The position numbers were made by a program, and so were the translations under genes. Below the pieces are notes generated by a model that saw nothing but the letters and a program-made list of their open reading frames with translations, had not been told where the DNA came from and did no database searches. Shown here piece after piece: positions 33,692 through 42,053 of a stretch of 62,386 bases of DNA. The DNA lies in assembly GCA_947089145.1 (NCBI GenBank), contig CAMUJH010000024.1, positions 1-62,386 on the forward strand, in the 5' to 3' direction. This stretch comes from an uncultured Hungatella sp. GTDB taxonomy: Bacteria; Bacillota; Clostridia; Lachnospirales; Lachnospiraceae. Numbering within the stretch: position 1 is the stretch's first letter; the number at the start of each line of letters is the position of its first letter.

Positions 33692-34117
33692 TTATCGAAT
33701 TACTCCCTCACCGCCCATAAGAGCCGTCAGTTCTTCGATCCGTTCTAATGGAAACGGCGGCTGGCACAAGGGCTTCATGGCAATGGACATCAGTTTCATC
33801 GGATTATCGTCTGCCGCCACGCGATTGGACGACAGGCTGCCGCATCTGCGGCACCGGTGGATCATGGCCCATTCACCGTTTTTCCTTACCCATACGGCAA
33901 CCGGCTCCATAATCCCTCCGCAGTCAGAGGCCCTGTCGCCAGGCTCAATATCTACATGAAGGCTGCTTAAGCAATTGGGGCAGTGGTTGCGGTGATCAGT
34001 TCCGGCACCGTGGGGAGCCACCATCCTTCCGCAGACCTTGCAGGTAAAGATCTCATTACAGGCATGAGTTTTATAATAATTCTTTTCGTATTTTTTCTGT
34101 TTATTTTCACGGTTCAT
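33692..34117 (-). CDS. RNHCP-domain zinc-ribbon-like protein
   Basis: A 141-residue protein with the RNHCP signature (DHRNHCPNCL) and further CxxC pairs (CKVCG at 26-30, CRRCG), so one or two zinc ribbons are likely. The family has no established function. GGAGG is upstream of the ATG. It has its own promoter (34276-34304), a leader of about 150 nt with a strong stem, and its own terminator, so it is a single-gene unit. Confidence 0.8.
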   Translation of the reverse strand: MNRENKQKKYEKNYYKTHACNEIFTCKVCGRMVAPHGAGTDHRNHCPNCLSSLHVDIEPGDRASDCGGIMEPVAVWVRKNGEWAMIHRCRRCGSLSSNRVAADDNPMKLMSIAMKPLCQPPFPLERIEELTALMGGEGVIR

Positions 34118-34155
34118 GGTTTTTTCCTCCTAAAGGTCTTTGTTCTCAGCCTTTT

Positions 34156-34190
34156 GGGAGGTTTGCCGGATTATTGTACGCAAGCCTCCC
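34156..34190 (-). other. Stem in the long leader of the RNHCP gene
   Basis: GGGAGGTTTGC (34156-34166) and GCAAGCCTCCC (34180-34190) pair over 11 bp with one wobble, loop 13 nt. No run of T follows on the minus strand, so it is not a plain terminator. It occupies the 5' untranslated region. Confidence 0.45.
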
Positions 34191-34275
34191 GGCTTGATAC
34201 AATGGCACATCCGTTGTTCTTCAAACAGCATTCTCCTTCCTGTCATTCGTTTCCCGGCTTCATGCCGGTTATTTA

Positions 34276-34304
34276 AGTATAGCAGGAAATATCCGTTTTT
34301 TCAA
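34276..34304 (-). promoter_or_regulatory. Sigma-A promoter of the RNHCP gene
   Basis: On the minus strand TTGAAA (34299-34304) and TATACT (34276-34281) are 17 bp apart. CAGGAAATA/TATTTCCTG arms at 34283-34317 overlap it and may also help end the spoIVA transcript. Confidence 0.65.
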
Positions 34305-34340
34305 TCATTATTTCCTGAACAAAAACACAATATCCTTGCT

Positions 34341-35816
34341 CTAGATTATAATACAGATCATCCCGCCCTTGCTGTCATTTATAATTTTCTGCAATGTATC
34401 CTGCAGTTTCATCTGGCAGTCCTCGGTAAGCTGTGACACTTTCGCCTGTATTCCGTCCTCCACGATCTGTTCAATGGACTTGCCGAAAATATTCGTATTC
34501 CAGATCCCTTCGTCGCTGTTCCTGGCATTCTGCTTAATATAGGCAATCAGATCTTCCGCCTGCTGCTGGCTTCCCACAATAGGCGCGATCTCTGTCTCAA
34601 TGTGAGCCTTTATCATATTAATGGACGGCGCCTCTGCGCGCATTTTCACCCCGTACTTATTGCCGTGGCGGATAACCTGGGGCTCATCCAGAATGATCTC
34701 CGACTTTTCAGGCGTTACCACCCCATAGCCCCGAAGACGCACCTGGGTAATGGCATTCTGCACCTTCTCATATTCCTGCTTCATCCTGGCCAGGCTGCGC
34801 AGCTGCTGCATCAGCTGATACTCCCCGCTAATGGGAATCCCGACATAATCGCTTAAAATGTCATAATAATAGTGATCATCCACATTAACATCCACTGCCA
34901 CAGTTCCGTCAGACAGATCCATGCGGTCCGCCTTCATTCCCCGCACCACATCTGTCACGACCTCGGACAAAGCTCTCGTCACGTCTTTCATCTGATTTAC
35001 CTTGCCCATAAGATCCTTTACTGCCTGTATCACCCCGGCTTTCAGCCAGTGATCCGACGGCAGTATTTCCAGCCATTTGGGGATCTTAAAGTTCAGCTGA
35101 GTTACCGGAAATTCCTTTAGTACCACTTCCAAAATATGTAATATATCGTCCTTTTTAAGCTGCTCGCAGTTTACCGGAAGCACTGAAACCCCATATTTGC
35201 TGTTCAGTTCCGCTGCCAGCTGCCTTGTATCGTCAGAAAAGGGCTTAACCGAGTTAAGGAGCATGACAAAAGGTTTACCCAGTTCTTTCAGCTCGCTGAC
35301 CGTTCTGTCCTCCGCCGGAATGTAGGAAGGACGCTTAATATCCCCGATTGTCCCATCTGTAGTCACCACGATCCCTATGGTGGAATGATCCGTAATTACT
35401 TTTCTGGTTCCAATCTCAGCAGCCTTGGTAAAGGGAATCTGATAGTCGTACCACGGCGTCTTCACCAGCCGCTCACTGTCATTTTCAATATGCCCGGCAG
35501 CCCCATCGATCATAAAGCCCACGCAGTCAATCAGCCGAACCTGAACGTCTATCCCGTCTCCAAGGGCCACCTCGGCCGCTTCCTTCGGAATAAACTTAGG
35601 TTCCGTAGTCATAATGGTCTTTCCCGCTGCGCTCTGCGGCAGTTCATCCCTGGCCTGGGTCCTGGTGTGCTCATCATCCATCTCAGGAAGCACCATAAGC
35701 TCCATGAACCGCTTAATGAACGTGGACTTTCCAGTCCGCACCGGGCCTACCACTCCCAGGTAAATTTCACCTCCGGTTCTCGCCTTAATATCTTTGTATA
35801 CAGAAAACTGCTCCAT
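34341..35816 (-). CDS. spoIVA: Stage IV sporulation protein A, spore-coat morphogenetic ATPase
   Basis: A 491-residue SpoIVA of the usual length. Residues 24-31 (GPVRTGKS) are the Walker A motif of its ATPase domain, and LIDCVGFMIDGA carries the switch/Walker B region. The C-terminus ends in hydrophobic ICIII, as in other SpoIVA proteins that need their last residues for forespore targeting. It polymerises on the outer forespore membrane and forms the base of the spore coat. A sigma-E-like promoter lies upstream. It marks the organism as an endospore former. Confidence 0.96.
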   Translation of the reverse strand: MEQFSVYKDIKARTGGEIYLGVVGPVRTGKSTFIKRFMELMVLPEMDDEHTRTQARDELPQSAAGKTIMTTEPKFIPKEAAEVALGDGIDVQVRLIDCVGFMIDGAAGHIENDSERLVKTPWYDYQIPFTKAAEIGTRKVITDHSTIGIVVTTDGTIGDIKRPSYIPAEDRTVSELKELGKPFVMLLNSVKPFSDDTRQLAAELNSKYGVSVLPVNCEQLKKDDILHILEVVLKEFPVTQLNFKIPKWLEILPSDHWLKAGVIQAVKDLMGKVNQMKDVTRALSEVVTDVVRGMKADRMDLSDGTVAVDVNVDDHYYYDILSDYVGIPISGEYQLMQQLRSLARMKQEYEKVQNAITQVRLRGYGVVTPEKSEIILDEPQVIRHGNKYGVKMRAEAPSINMIKAHIETEIAPIVGSQQQAEDLIAYIKQNARNSDEGIWNTNIFGKSIEQIVEDGIQAKVSQLTEDCQMKLQDTLQKIINDSKGGMICIII

Positions 35817-35842
35817 AAATATACCCCCTTGCTGTGCTTCTA

Positions 35843-35872
35843 AAGTATATGCAAGGGGGTAGGAAGTTATGC
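35843..35872 (-). promoter_or_regulatory. Sigma-E-like promoter of spoIVA with an inverted repeat
   Basis: On the minus strand GCATAACT (35865-35872) and CATATACTT (35843-35851), 13 bp apart, fit the sigma-E pattern (ATA at -35, CATA-type -10). TACCCCCTTGC and GCAAGGGGGTA arms (35851-35861 and 35822-35832) span the promoter and the ribosome binding site. The upstream arm overlaps the -10, so it should not be transcribed. Confidence 0.6.
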
Positions 35873-35903
35873 AGCCTAACCCTAAGTTAAGGTCAATTCC
35901 TTA

Positions 35904-36266
35904 TTAGATTGCCTTATGGCCTGAGCTGAAATGCAATGACTTTTCTTTTTTCCTGGAATTGATTTTTAAAAACACTTTTCCCTGTTCAAGATATAAATCT
36001 TTCTGTTCGTCAGATAGAGCATGGAAAATCTGAAGAATCTTTTCATCGCGGTAGTCAAAAACCTGCTCCTGGCGGTAATTAAGCAAAAAATCAATGGAAA
36101 CATGAAAATAGGCGGCGATTTTTTTTAAGGTATCAAAATCAGGTTCTCTGTTGTTGCGAACATAATTTCCTACAGCGCTGGCAGAAATATTTAAGTCTTT
36201 TGCAAATTGTTTTTGAGATAGATCACGTTCTTCTAATAGTTCCCGCAGGATATCTCCAAATATCAA
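35904..36266 (-). CDS. XRE-family helix-turn-helix regulator
   Basis: About 120 residues. IFGDILRELLEERDLSQKQFAKDLNISASAVGNYVRNNREPDFDTLKKIAAYF is a full Cro/CI-type HTH domain near the N-terminus; the tail is polar and ends in basic residues. A TTG at 36266 is taken as the start because the domain begins right there; an ATG at 36353 would add 29 unlikely residues and run over the palindrome of the divergent promoter. It is divergent from the surface-protein gene and is its probable regulator. Confidence 0.75.
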   Translation of the reverse strand: MIFGDILRELLEERDLSQKQFAKDLNISASAVGNYVRNNREPDFDTLKKIAAYFHVSIDFLLNYRQEQVFDYRDEKILQIFHALSDEQKDLYLEQGKVFLKINSRKKEKSLHFSSGHKAI

Positions 36267-36342
36267 GCAATCACATCCATTCGTAATATTGTAGATTTTA
36301 TAATACAGATAGGATGTGCAAACATCGAAATAAACAACAAAT

Positions 36343-36375
36343 TGAATTGACACAATTCATATTGAATGATATATT
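36343..36375 (+). promoter_or_regulatory. Promoter of the surface-protein gene with palindromic operator on the -35
   Basis: TTGACA (36347-36352) and TATATT (36370-36375) are 17 bp apart. A perfect palindrome, TGAATTG-ACA-CAATTCA (36343-36359), covers the -35. Its size suits an XRE dimer, and the XRE gene is next door. AAGGGGG precedes the start codon at 36420. Confidence 0.7.
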
Positions 36376-36419
36376 TTAAATATATTTCCATATATACAAA
36401 AACCAAGGGGGTATGACAA

Positions 36420-39400
36420 ATGAAAAAATGGAAAAAGCGACTAGCGCAGGGACTACTTGTATCGATGATAGGAAGCAGGATTTTGGGAAATGATATCACG
36501 ATACGGGCGGCCTGGCAGCCGGAAGGGAACGACTGGTACTATTACCAGAAAGATGGAACAAAATTTACAGGATGGCTTACTTTGGCACCAGAGGAGTGGT
36601 ACTATTTAGCTGCTGATGGAAAGATGGTCACAGGATGGTATCAGGATACGGATGGTTCCTGGTATTATCTGACACCAAAAAGCCAGGGAGTGGAAGGCCA
36701 AATGAAATCAGGATGGTATTTAGCAGAAGATGGAGCCTGGTATTTTTTAGACACTCGACATGAAGGCTCCTTTGGGCGCGCTTTGACCAACGGATGGCAA
36801 TGGATTGATGGTTATTGCTATTATTTCCACGAAAACGGGGTGATGCACTCCGCAGGAACCACGCCTGACGGCTATATGGTCAACTCTTTGGGACAATGGA
36901 CGGAAAATGGTGTTGCTCAGTATATTTCAGGAAAAGGAATCCTGACGAAAAAGGCTGAAAGCACTCCCAGAGCATCCTCAAGCCGGCTTGGCAGTTCCGG
37001 CTCTTCCGGCAATCCTGGTATTTCCCAGGAAGGATCTGGCAGTAAACCAGCAGGTTATCGGGTGTATGAGGAATCCAATGTCACAGTATTTCCAACAAAA
37101 GACAGTGTAAAAGCATTTGCCAATAAAACAGAACAAGATAAAGAAGAATTGAAAAAACTTGCCAATAGCGTGGCGGATTACTGGACAGATGCTTCTAACC
37201 CGGAAATTATATCCCAATCACAGGGAGAAACCCAGTTTCAGTCGGTTCAGCAGTTACACCTGGTTGTAGAAGAGACAAGTCCTTTATATGAATTAATACA
37301 GGCAGGAAATATTGTAGAAAATGATGTGGTAATGATTCCATCCTGCGAATACTTTCCTACCGGTCTGAGTGTCGTGTATGAGGGCAACGATGACGATTAT
37401 AAAGGGCAGCATCTGCAGAATTACGATGCGACCAGATACCAGGTAATCCATGTGGCGGAGGCTTCATTCGAAGATATTTTCCCAGAAAAAGCACAGTATC
37501 ATGCAGGCGGCGTAAATTCATCTAAGCCTGTGGAATTTATCTGGCTTCCGTCGGTTTTCCGGGAACAAGTACAGACGCAGATGCTGTGGGAGCCGACGGC
37601 GTCAGGTTTGAAACCGGAAAACGCCTCTGATATGGAGGTTTGGGGAACCGCAACACCCTCTGTAGCAGAAAGAAGCCTGGATTGGGGAACCGCAACTCCT
37701 TCTGTAGCAGAAAGAAGCCTGGGTTGGGGAACCGCAACTCCTTCTGTAGCAGAAAGAAGCCTGGAAAATGGCGAAGATACGGTATTCTATAGCCGTAGCA
37801 GTAAAACCCTGGCAGATTCACTTTCGTTTAGCAAAGAAAATGGCAGTACCGGAGCGAATCTGCTACTCAAGGCAGACAATATTGTTCTTTACGATGGAGA
37901 CGGGGATTATCTTACAAAAGATGACCAGATTGTCATGAACGGAAAAATCGGTCTGGAGAATGTGAATCCAAAATTTGGGTTTATATGGGAGCCGGGCTTG
38001 TCCAGCATGATGCCCCAGCAGTTAAAGGCCGTGGTAGATTATGATCAGGTTATACAGTTAAAGGTTTCCTGTAATGATTCCGTAAACATGGACGAATTTA
38101 TGAAGGCAATCCGCCAAGCAGTTGACATGCCCGAAAACCGACAAAGCCTTTTAGGAATAGAACTGCAGGGAGTTGACTGGAACAAAACAGTCGTGCTTGC
38201 CAGCGTGGGCGTCAATATTGGAATGAACCGAGTGGAATACAGAATGAAAGATATAAAATATAGTACTCAAAGCGTTTTTACGAGATGTCAGCCTATGGTC
38301 GTGTTTATGGTACTTATGGACTATGATGGAAATATATCCGTTAAAACGGCGTTTACCACAGAATACCGGGACAAATGCAAAAGCGGGATCAATGTTCAGA
38401 AGAAGGGATTTTCCGGCTCTCTGGGTACCCAGTCTGAAAACAGAGGAGATTTTAACGCTGAACTTGCAGGGTACGATATCAACATGTTTAACCGGCATGA
38501 CAGTAACCTGTCCGTAAGCCTTAAGACCGAAGGCGCTGCAGATCTGGATACCAGTATCGGAATAGGAGCAGGGTTTATGTGCTTTGGCATTATGCCAGCT
38601 ATGGTGAAAGGAAGCATAGGGCTCAAAAGCAACTTTAGCGGTTCAGGAGCGGTTTTGGGAAGTAAAAACAGCGGCATAAGCTGGACAGCAAACGGGGAGG
38701 CTTCCATACGAGCTTATCTAAAGGCTAAAGCATTGGTAAAATTAAAAGTAAAGGCTAAATATTTAATGCATGGTGAAAAAGGCTTTGAACGGGAGTTTGA
38801 TTTGGCAGACCTTACCCTTTTGGAAGGCCAATGGAAAGGAACCACAGAATTGCCAGAATCCCCTGCAGAACTTACATATGATAATTCATATAAGAAATAT
38901 TATAATTATACCCAGGAACAGTTGGAAAAGGAGTTCCACAAGTATGAGTTTGACAGTCATGAAAATCATACAGCTTCTGGAAAGGAAATATATCGCACTA
39001 TTGTGTACTATGATGGAAATGGGCAGATTCCTGTAAAAGATTACGGAACCTGGAAGGAAGTAGATTACGAACATATAGATCCATCTAATAATATTCTCAT
39101 TGAACTTACCAGAACAGACCAGCTTAAAGATGATGGCCAGCGGATTGAAGGACAATACGATTTTAACAACAAGCTTATTATAGTAAAGCTGAAAAATGTA
39201 ATACATGGCATTACCGACAAAACCTTATTGAAAGATCTGCAGAAATTTGGTAATTTATTTTTATCCGGTCAGGGGAGCAATACATATTTAATTGATCTAG
39301 AGAATCTCTTTTATACCTGGGGGCTTTTTAATGGAAATATGCATGATCTGGAACTGTTTAAGCCAGAGTTCTTAAAAGGAATCAATATAGCCGAATTACA

Positions 39401-39536
39401 GCAGATTATGGGAGAATATACCGCAGATGGTATGGACGCCGAGACTGAGGAAGAACTATGCAGTCGTTTATTAGATCGCTTATTGGATAAAACGCTGAAT
39501 AAGGAAGCGTATGTGGTGGTATTGAAGCATAATTAA
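36420..39536 (+). CDS. Large surface protein with choline-binding (CW) repeats
   Basis: A 1038-residue protein. A basic N-terminus with a short hydrophobic stretch (residues ~9-23) suggests export. Residues ~32-165 carry about six cell-wall-binding repeats (NDWYYYQKDGTKFTGW, EEWYYLAADGKMVTGW, GSWYYLTP, GAWYFLD, GYCYYFHENG), which bind choline or similar wall decorations. A Ser/Gly-rich linker follows (~180-210). The remaining ~820 residues match nothing I recognise and include three tandem 14-residue repeats and several Gly/Ser-rich beta-like blocks. Strong promoter, XRE operator and terminator make it a single regulated unit. Confidence 0.75.
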   Translation: MKKWKKRLAQGLLVSMIGSRILGNDITIRAAWQPEGNDWYYYQKDGTKFTGWLTLAPEEWYYLAADGKMVTGWYQDTDGSWYYLTPKSQGVEGQMKSGWYLAEDGAWYFLDTRHEGSFGRALTNGWQWIDGYCYYFHENGVMHSAGTTPDGYMVNSLGQWTENGVAQYISGKGILTKKAESTPRASSSRLGSSGSSGNPGISQEGSGSKPAGYRVYEESNVTVFPTKDSVKAFANKTEQDKEELKKLANSVADYWTDASNPEIISQSQGETQFQSVQQLHLVVEETSPLYELIQAGNIVENDVVMIPSCEYFPTGLSVVYEGNDDDYKGQHLQNYDATRYQVIHVAEASFEDIFPEKAQYHAGGVNSSKPVEFIWLPSVFREQVQTQMLWEPTASGLKPENASDMEVWGTATPSVAERSLDWGTATPSVAERSLGWGTATPSVAERSLENGEDTVFYSRSSKTLADSLSFSKENGSTGANLLLKADNIVLYDGDGDYLTKDDQIVMNGKIGLENVNPKFGFIWEPGLSSMMPQQLKAVVDYDQVIQLKVSCNDSVNMDEFMKAIRQAVDMPENRQSLLGIELQGVDWNKTVVLASVGVNIGMNRVEYRMKDIKYSTQSVFTRCQPMVVFMVLMDYDGNISVKTAFTTEYRDKCKSGINVQKKGFSGSLGTQSENRGDFNAELAGYDINMFNRHDSNLSVSLKTEGAADLDTSIGIGAGFMCFGIMPAMVKGSIGLKSNFSGSGAVLGSKNSGISWTANGEASIRAYLKAKALVKLKVKAKYLMHGEKGFEREFDLADLTLLEGQWKGTTELPESPAELTYDNSYKKYYNYTQEQLEKEFHKYEFDSHENHTASGKEIYRTIVYYDGNGQIPVKDYGTWKEVDYEHIDPSNNILIELTRTDQLKDDGQRIEGQYDFNNKLIIVKLKNVIHGITDKTLLKDLQKFGNLFLSGQGSNTYLIDLENLFYTWGLFNGNMHDLELFKPEFLKGINIAELQQIMGEYTADGMDAETEEELCSRLLDRLLDKTLNKEAYVVVLKHN
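37641..37766 (+). repeat. Three 42-bp tandem repeats inside the surface-protein gene
   Basis: Units start at 37641, 37683 and 37725 and encode WGTATPSVAERSL plus one variable residue. Units two and three are nearly identical at DNA level and unit one differs by a few bases. The 42-bp length keeps the frame, so copy number could change without breaking the protein. Confidence 0.9.
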
Positions 39537-39573
39537 AAAAGGTCAGTCATTTTATTTACCGCAGTTTAAAAAC

Positions 39574-39617
39574 AAAAAGAGAAGAACTCTCTAAGTATGA
39601 GGGGTTCTTCTCTTTTT
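39574..39617. terminator. Bidirectional terminator between surface protein and YkuD gene
   Basis: AAAAAGAGAAGAAC (39574-39587) and GTTCTTCTCTTTTT (39604-39617) form a 14-bp stem with flanking A and T runs; it serves the two convergent genes. Confidence 0.9.
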
Positions 39618-39657
39618 CCCCTTTGTCTGGATAAAGCCGACAGCTTTCCTTTCTTCC

Positions 39658-40443
39658 TTACGCTCCAAAATCACCGTCCGGCGACAATCCGTCATTCACT
39701 CCGTAAGACTCATAGATCAGGGAAAACGTGCCCTTCGGCGCCTGGGCAATGTAACATGCCCCATCGCCGTAGGAACCGTAAAGCCGCATAACCGTTTCCA
39801 TATGCTCTTTGGGAATAGCCACGCATCCGCCGGTGCTGACGGCTTCAGGCACCCGGCAGTGAAGAAACAGCGCGCTGCCCTTTTTTTCAACTGCCTTGGG
39901 ATTAAAACCGGCGTCCAGAACATAATCATAGTATCCCTGGTAAGCCGAGGTTCCCACATGTTCTCCCGCTTCGGCGGCGTCATCTACCAGCTTATTCAAA
40001 GCATCAGACCAGACATGGCTTTCCTTTACCTTAATATAATTATCCGGAAATCCTTCTAAAGCCTCCCCCTGTCCAAAAGGGGTGTTCATCTGAAATACGC
40101 CTATGGGGGTAGTCTTATCCCCCTCCACCCGGTTGCTGCTCATGCCGTTTTTCCCCAGGATTCCCGGCGTTTCCAGCCTTTTCTCCCATCCGCTATCTGT
40201 CTTTTCATAGGCATACACCTGGCAGCTGCTGTCACCGGTTCCTTCCACTACCACCAAAACCCTGGCCTCCAAAGGAAGCACAAATTCCTCTGTTTGAAAA
40301 GACTCCCTGGGCATCCCGGGCCCTGTCTGGTTCACCGCCCCCATGGCAGTCATGGTTCCCAGGCCAAAGATCCCAAAGGCCAGAACCGCTGCCGTCCTGG
40401 CAAAATATCTTCTTTTCCCTGCCCTAATCCAGATGTTTCTCAT
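39658..40443 (-). CDS. L,D-transpeptidase (YkuD family)
   Basis: A 261-residue secreted or membrane-anchored protein. A basic start and one hydrophobic segment (residues ~17-35, TAAVLAFGIFGLGTMTAMGA) lead to a YkuD domain. The catalytic block is ALFLHCRVPEAVSTGGCVAIP, with the His and the nucleophile Cys in the SxGGC context. Such enzymes make 3-3 peptidoglycan crosslinks or trim related bonds. The domain is at the C-terminus, with TPIGVFQM as the other family motif. GGAGG lies 11 bp before the ATG at 40443. Confidence 0.82.
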   Translation of the reverse strand: MRNIWIRAGKRRYFARTAAVLAFGIFGLGTMTAMGAVNQTGPGMPRESFQTEEFVLPLEARVLVVVEGTGDSSCQVYAYEKTDSGWEKRLETPGILGKNGMSSNRVEGDKTTPIGVFQMNTPFGQGEALEGFPDNYIKVKESHVWSDALNKLVDDAAEAGEHVGTSAYQGYYDYVLDAGFNPKAVEKKGSALFLHCRVPEAVSTGGCVAIPKEHMETVMRLYGSYGDGACYIAQAPKGTFSLIYESYGVNDGLSPDGDFGA

Positions 40444-40489
40444 ATGTATGGCAACCTCCGTTCCGCCGTCCCCGGCCTTCAAATGCAAA

Positions 40490-40530
40490 TCTCCCCCAAA
40501 GCGCTGCTCCTTTCACACTGCCGGGGGAGA
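40490..40530 (-). terminator. Weak terminator-like stem after livF
   Basis: TCTCCCCC (40490-40497) and GGGGGAGA (40523-40530) pair over 8 bp around a 25-nt loop; on the minus strand TTTGCATTTG follows, so termination would be partial. Confidence 0.45.
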
Positions 40531-40563
40531 TGCCTTGCTGCTGTTTCAAAAGCACCCATAGCC

Positions 40564-41274
40564 TTATTCGCTTAGATAAGCCTTCTTTACCGAATCGTCA
40601 TTCATCAGTTTTTTCGCATCCCCGGAAAGCACGATCTTTCCGGTTTCCAGCACATACGCCTTGTGGGCAATGGACAAAGCCTTCTTTGCGTTCTGCTCTA
40701 CCAGGAGCACCGTTGTGCCGCTGTCATTGATCTCCTTTATAATATCGAAAATCTCATTGACGTAAATAGGCGAAAGCCCCATAGACGGCTCATCCATAAC
40801 GATCAGCTTGGGATGGGACATCAGTGCCCGTCCCATGGCAAGCATCTGCTGCTCCCCGCCGCTTAAGGTTCCCGCCGCCTGGTTCTTCCTCTCTTCCAGC
40901 CTGGGAAAACGGGTATAGATGCTCTTCAGCGTCTCCTCCACTTCCCCTTTGTCTTTCCTGGTATACGCCCCCAGCTTCAGGTTCTGCAGCACAGTCAGCT
41001 GGGCAAACACCCTGCGGCCCTCCGGCACATGGGCCATGCCCATGGATACCAGCTTGTGGCTGGCAATTCTGGTAATATCGTTTCCTTCATATACGATCTT
41101 TCCTGCCTTGGCCGGAATCAGTCCCGTGATGGTCTGCAGGGTAGTGGTCTTCCCCGCGCCGTTTGCCCCGATAAGGGCAATAATTTCTCCCTGGTTCACT
41201 TCAAAAGAGATTCCCTTAATGGCCTGGATGACGCCATAATAGACTTCCAGATCCTTAACCTCCAGTATTGCCAT
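40564..41274 (-). CDS. livF: Branched-chain amino acid ABC transporter ATPase LivF
   Basis: A 236-residue ABC ATPase. Walker A is GANGAGKTT, the signature is LSGGEQQ, Walker B is LIVMDEPSMGLSP, and the His switch region is LVEQNAKKAL. The small size and wording EVYYGVIQAIKGISFEV are typical of LivF. It pairs with LivG to power uptake of Leu, Ile and Val. Last gene of the liv operon, 14 bp after livG, with GGAGGAG upstream. Confidence 0.93.
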   Translation of the reverse strand: MAILEVKDLEVYYGVIQAIKGISFEVNQGEIIALIGANGAGKTTTLQTITGLIPAKAGKIVYEGNDITRIASHKLVSMGMAHVPEGRRVFAQLTVLQNLKLGAYTRKDKGEVEETLKSIYTRFPRLEERKNQAAGTLSGGEQQMLAMGRALMSHPKLIVMDEPSMGLSPIYVNEIFDIIKEINDSGTTVLLVEQNAKKALSIAHKAYVLETGKIVLSGDAKKLMNDDSVKKAYLSE

Positions 41275-41288
41275 AACGTCCTCTCCTC

Positions 41289-42053
41289 CTACTCTCCAAG
41301 ATACGCCGTAATGACCCGCTTGTCATTAAGCACGTTTGATGTCTCCCCCTGAGTCAGCACCTGGCCGAAATTCAGCACTGTCAGCTTCTCGCAGATGCCG
41401 GAAACCAGTTTCATGTCATGCTCGATGAGCAGGATCGTCATGTCAAATTTCTCCCGCACAAAGCGGATAGTCTCCATCAGCTCCGCTGTCTCATTGGGGT
41501 TCATGCCTGCCGCAGGCTCATCCAGAAGCAAAAGCTTTGGATCTGTAGCCAGCGCCCTGGCAATCTCCAGTTTTCTCTGCTTGCCGTAAGGCAGGTTGGA
41601 AGCCTTGTAATCGTGCTCCCCGTCCAGGTCAAACACCTTCAGAAGCTCCATGGCCCGGTCATTCATCTCCCGCTCCACCCTGTAATACCTGGGAAGCCGG
41701 AAAATCCCCTCCAGGGTAGAGTAAGTGTGGTGATTGTGAAGCCCCGCCTTTACATTGTCCAGAACGCTTAACTCCTTAAACAGCCGGATATTCTGAAACG
41801 TCCTGGCGATTCCGTCCTGGTTGATCTCAATGGTCTTTCTTCCTGTAATATTTTTCCCGTCCAGACAGATAGAACCCATATCCGGCTTATACACCCCAGT
41901 CAGCAGGTTAAACACCGTGGTCTTCCCTGCCCCGTTGGGGCCGATAAGCCCATACAGCTCCCCCTTCTCGATGGTGACATTAAAATTGTCCACTGCCTTC
42001 AGGCCTCCAAAGGAAATGCCAAGGTTCTTTACATCCAACATCGCCATGTTCAT
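41289..42053 (-). CDS. livG: Branched-chain amino acid ABC transporter ATPase LivG
   Basis: A ~254-residue ABC ATPase with GPNGAGKTT, LPYGKQRKLEIARAL in place of the usual signature (typical of LivG), LLLDEPAAGMNP and IEHDMKLV. LivG and LivF form a heterodimer on LivH-LivM. The start lies on the livM stop: an ATG at 42053 is 4 bp after AAGGAGG, and another ATG at 42047 is equally possible. Translational coupling to livM is clear. Confidence 0.93.
   Translation of the reverse strand: MNMAMLDVKNLGISFGGLKAVDNFNVTIEKGELYGLIGPNGAGKTTVFNLLTGVYKPDMGSICLDGKNITGRKTIEINQDGIARTFQNIRLFKELSVLDNVKAGLHNHHTYSTLEGIFRLPRYYRVEREMNDRAMELLKVFDLDGEHDYKASNLPYGKQRKLEIARALATDPKLLLLDEPAAGMNPNETAELMETIRFVREKFDMTILLIEHDMKLVSGICEKLTVLNFGQVLTQGETSNVLNDKRVITAYLGE

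Noticed and set aside
35822-35861. Hairpin that might hide the spoIVA ribosome binding site
   Set aside because: The upstream arm lies over the sigma-E -10 and would not be transcribed, so it cannot fold in the message from that promoter.
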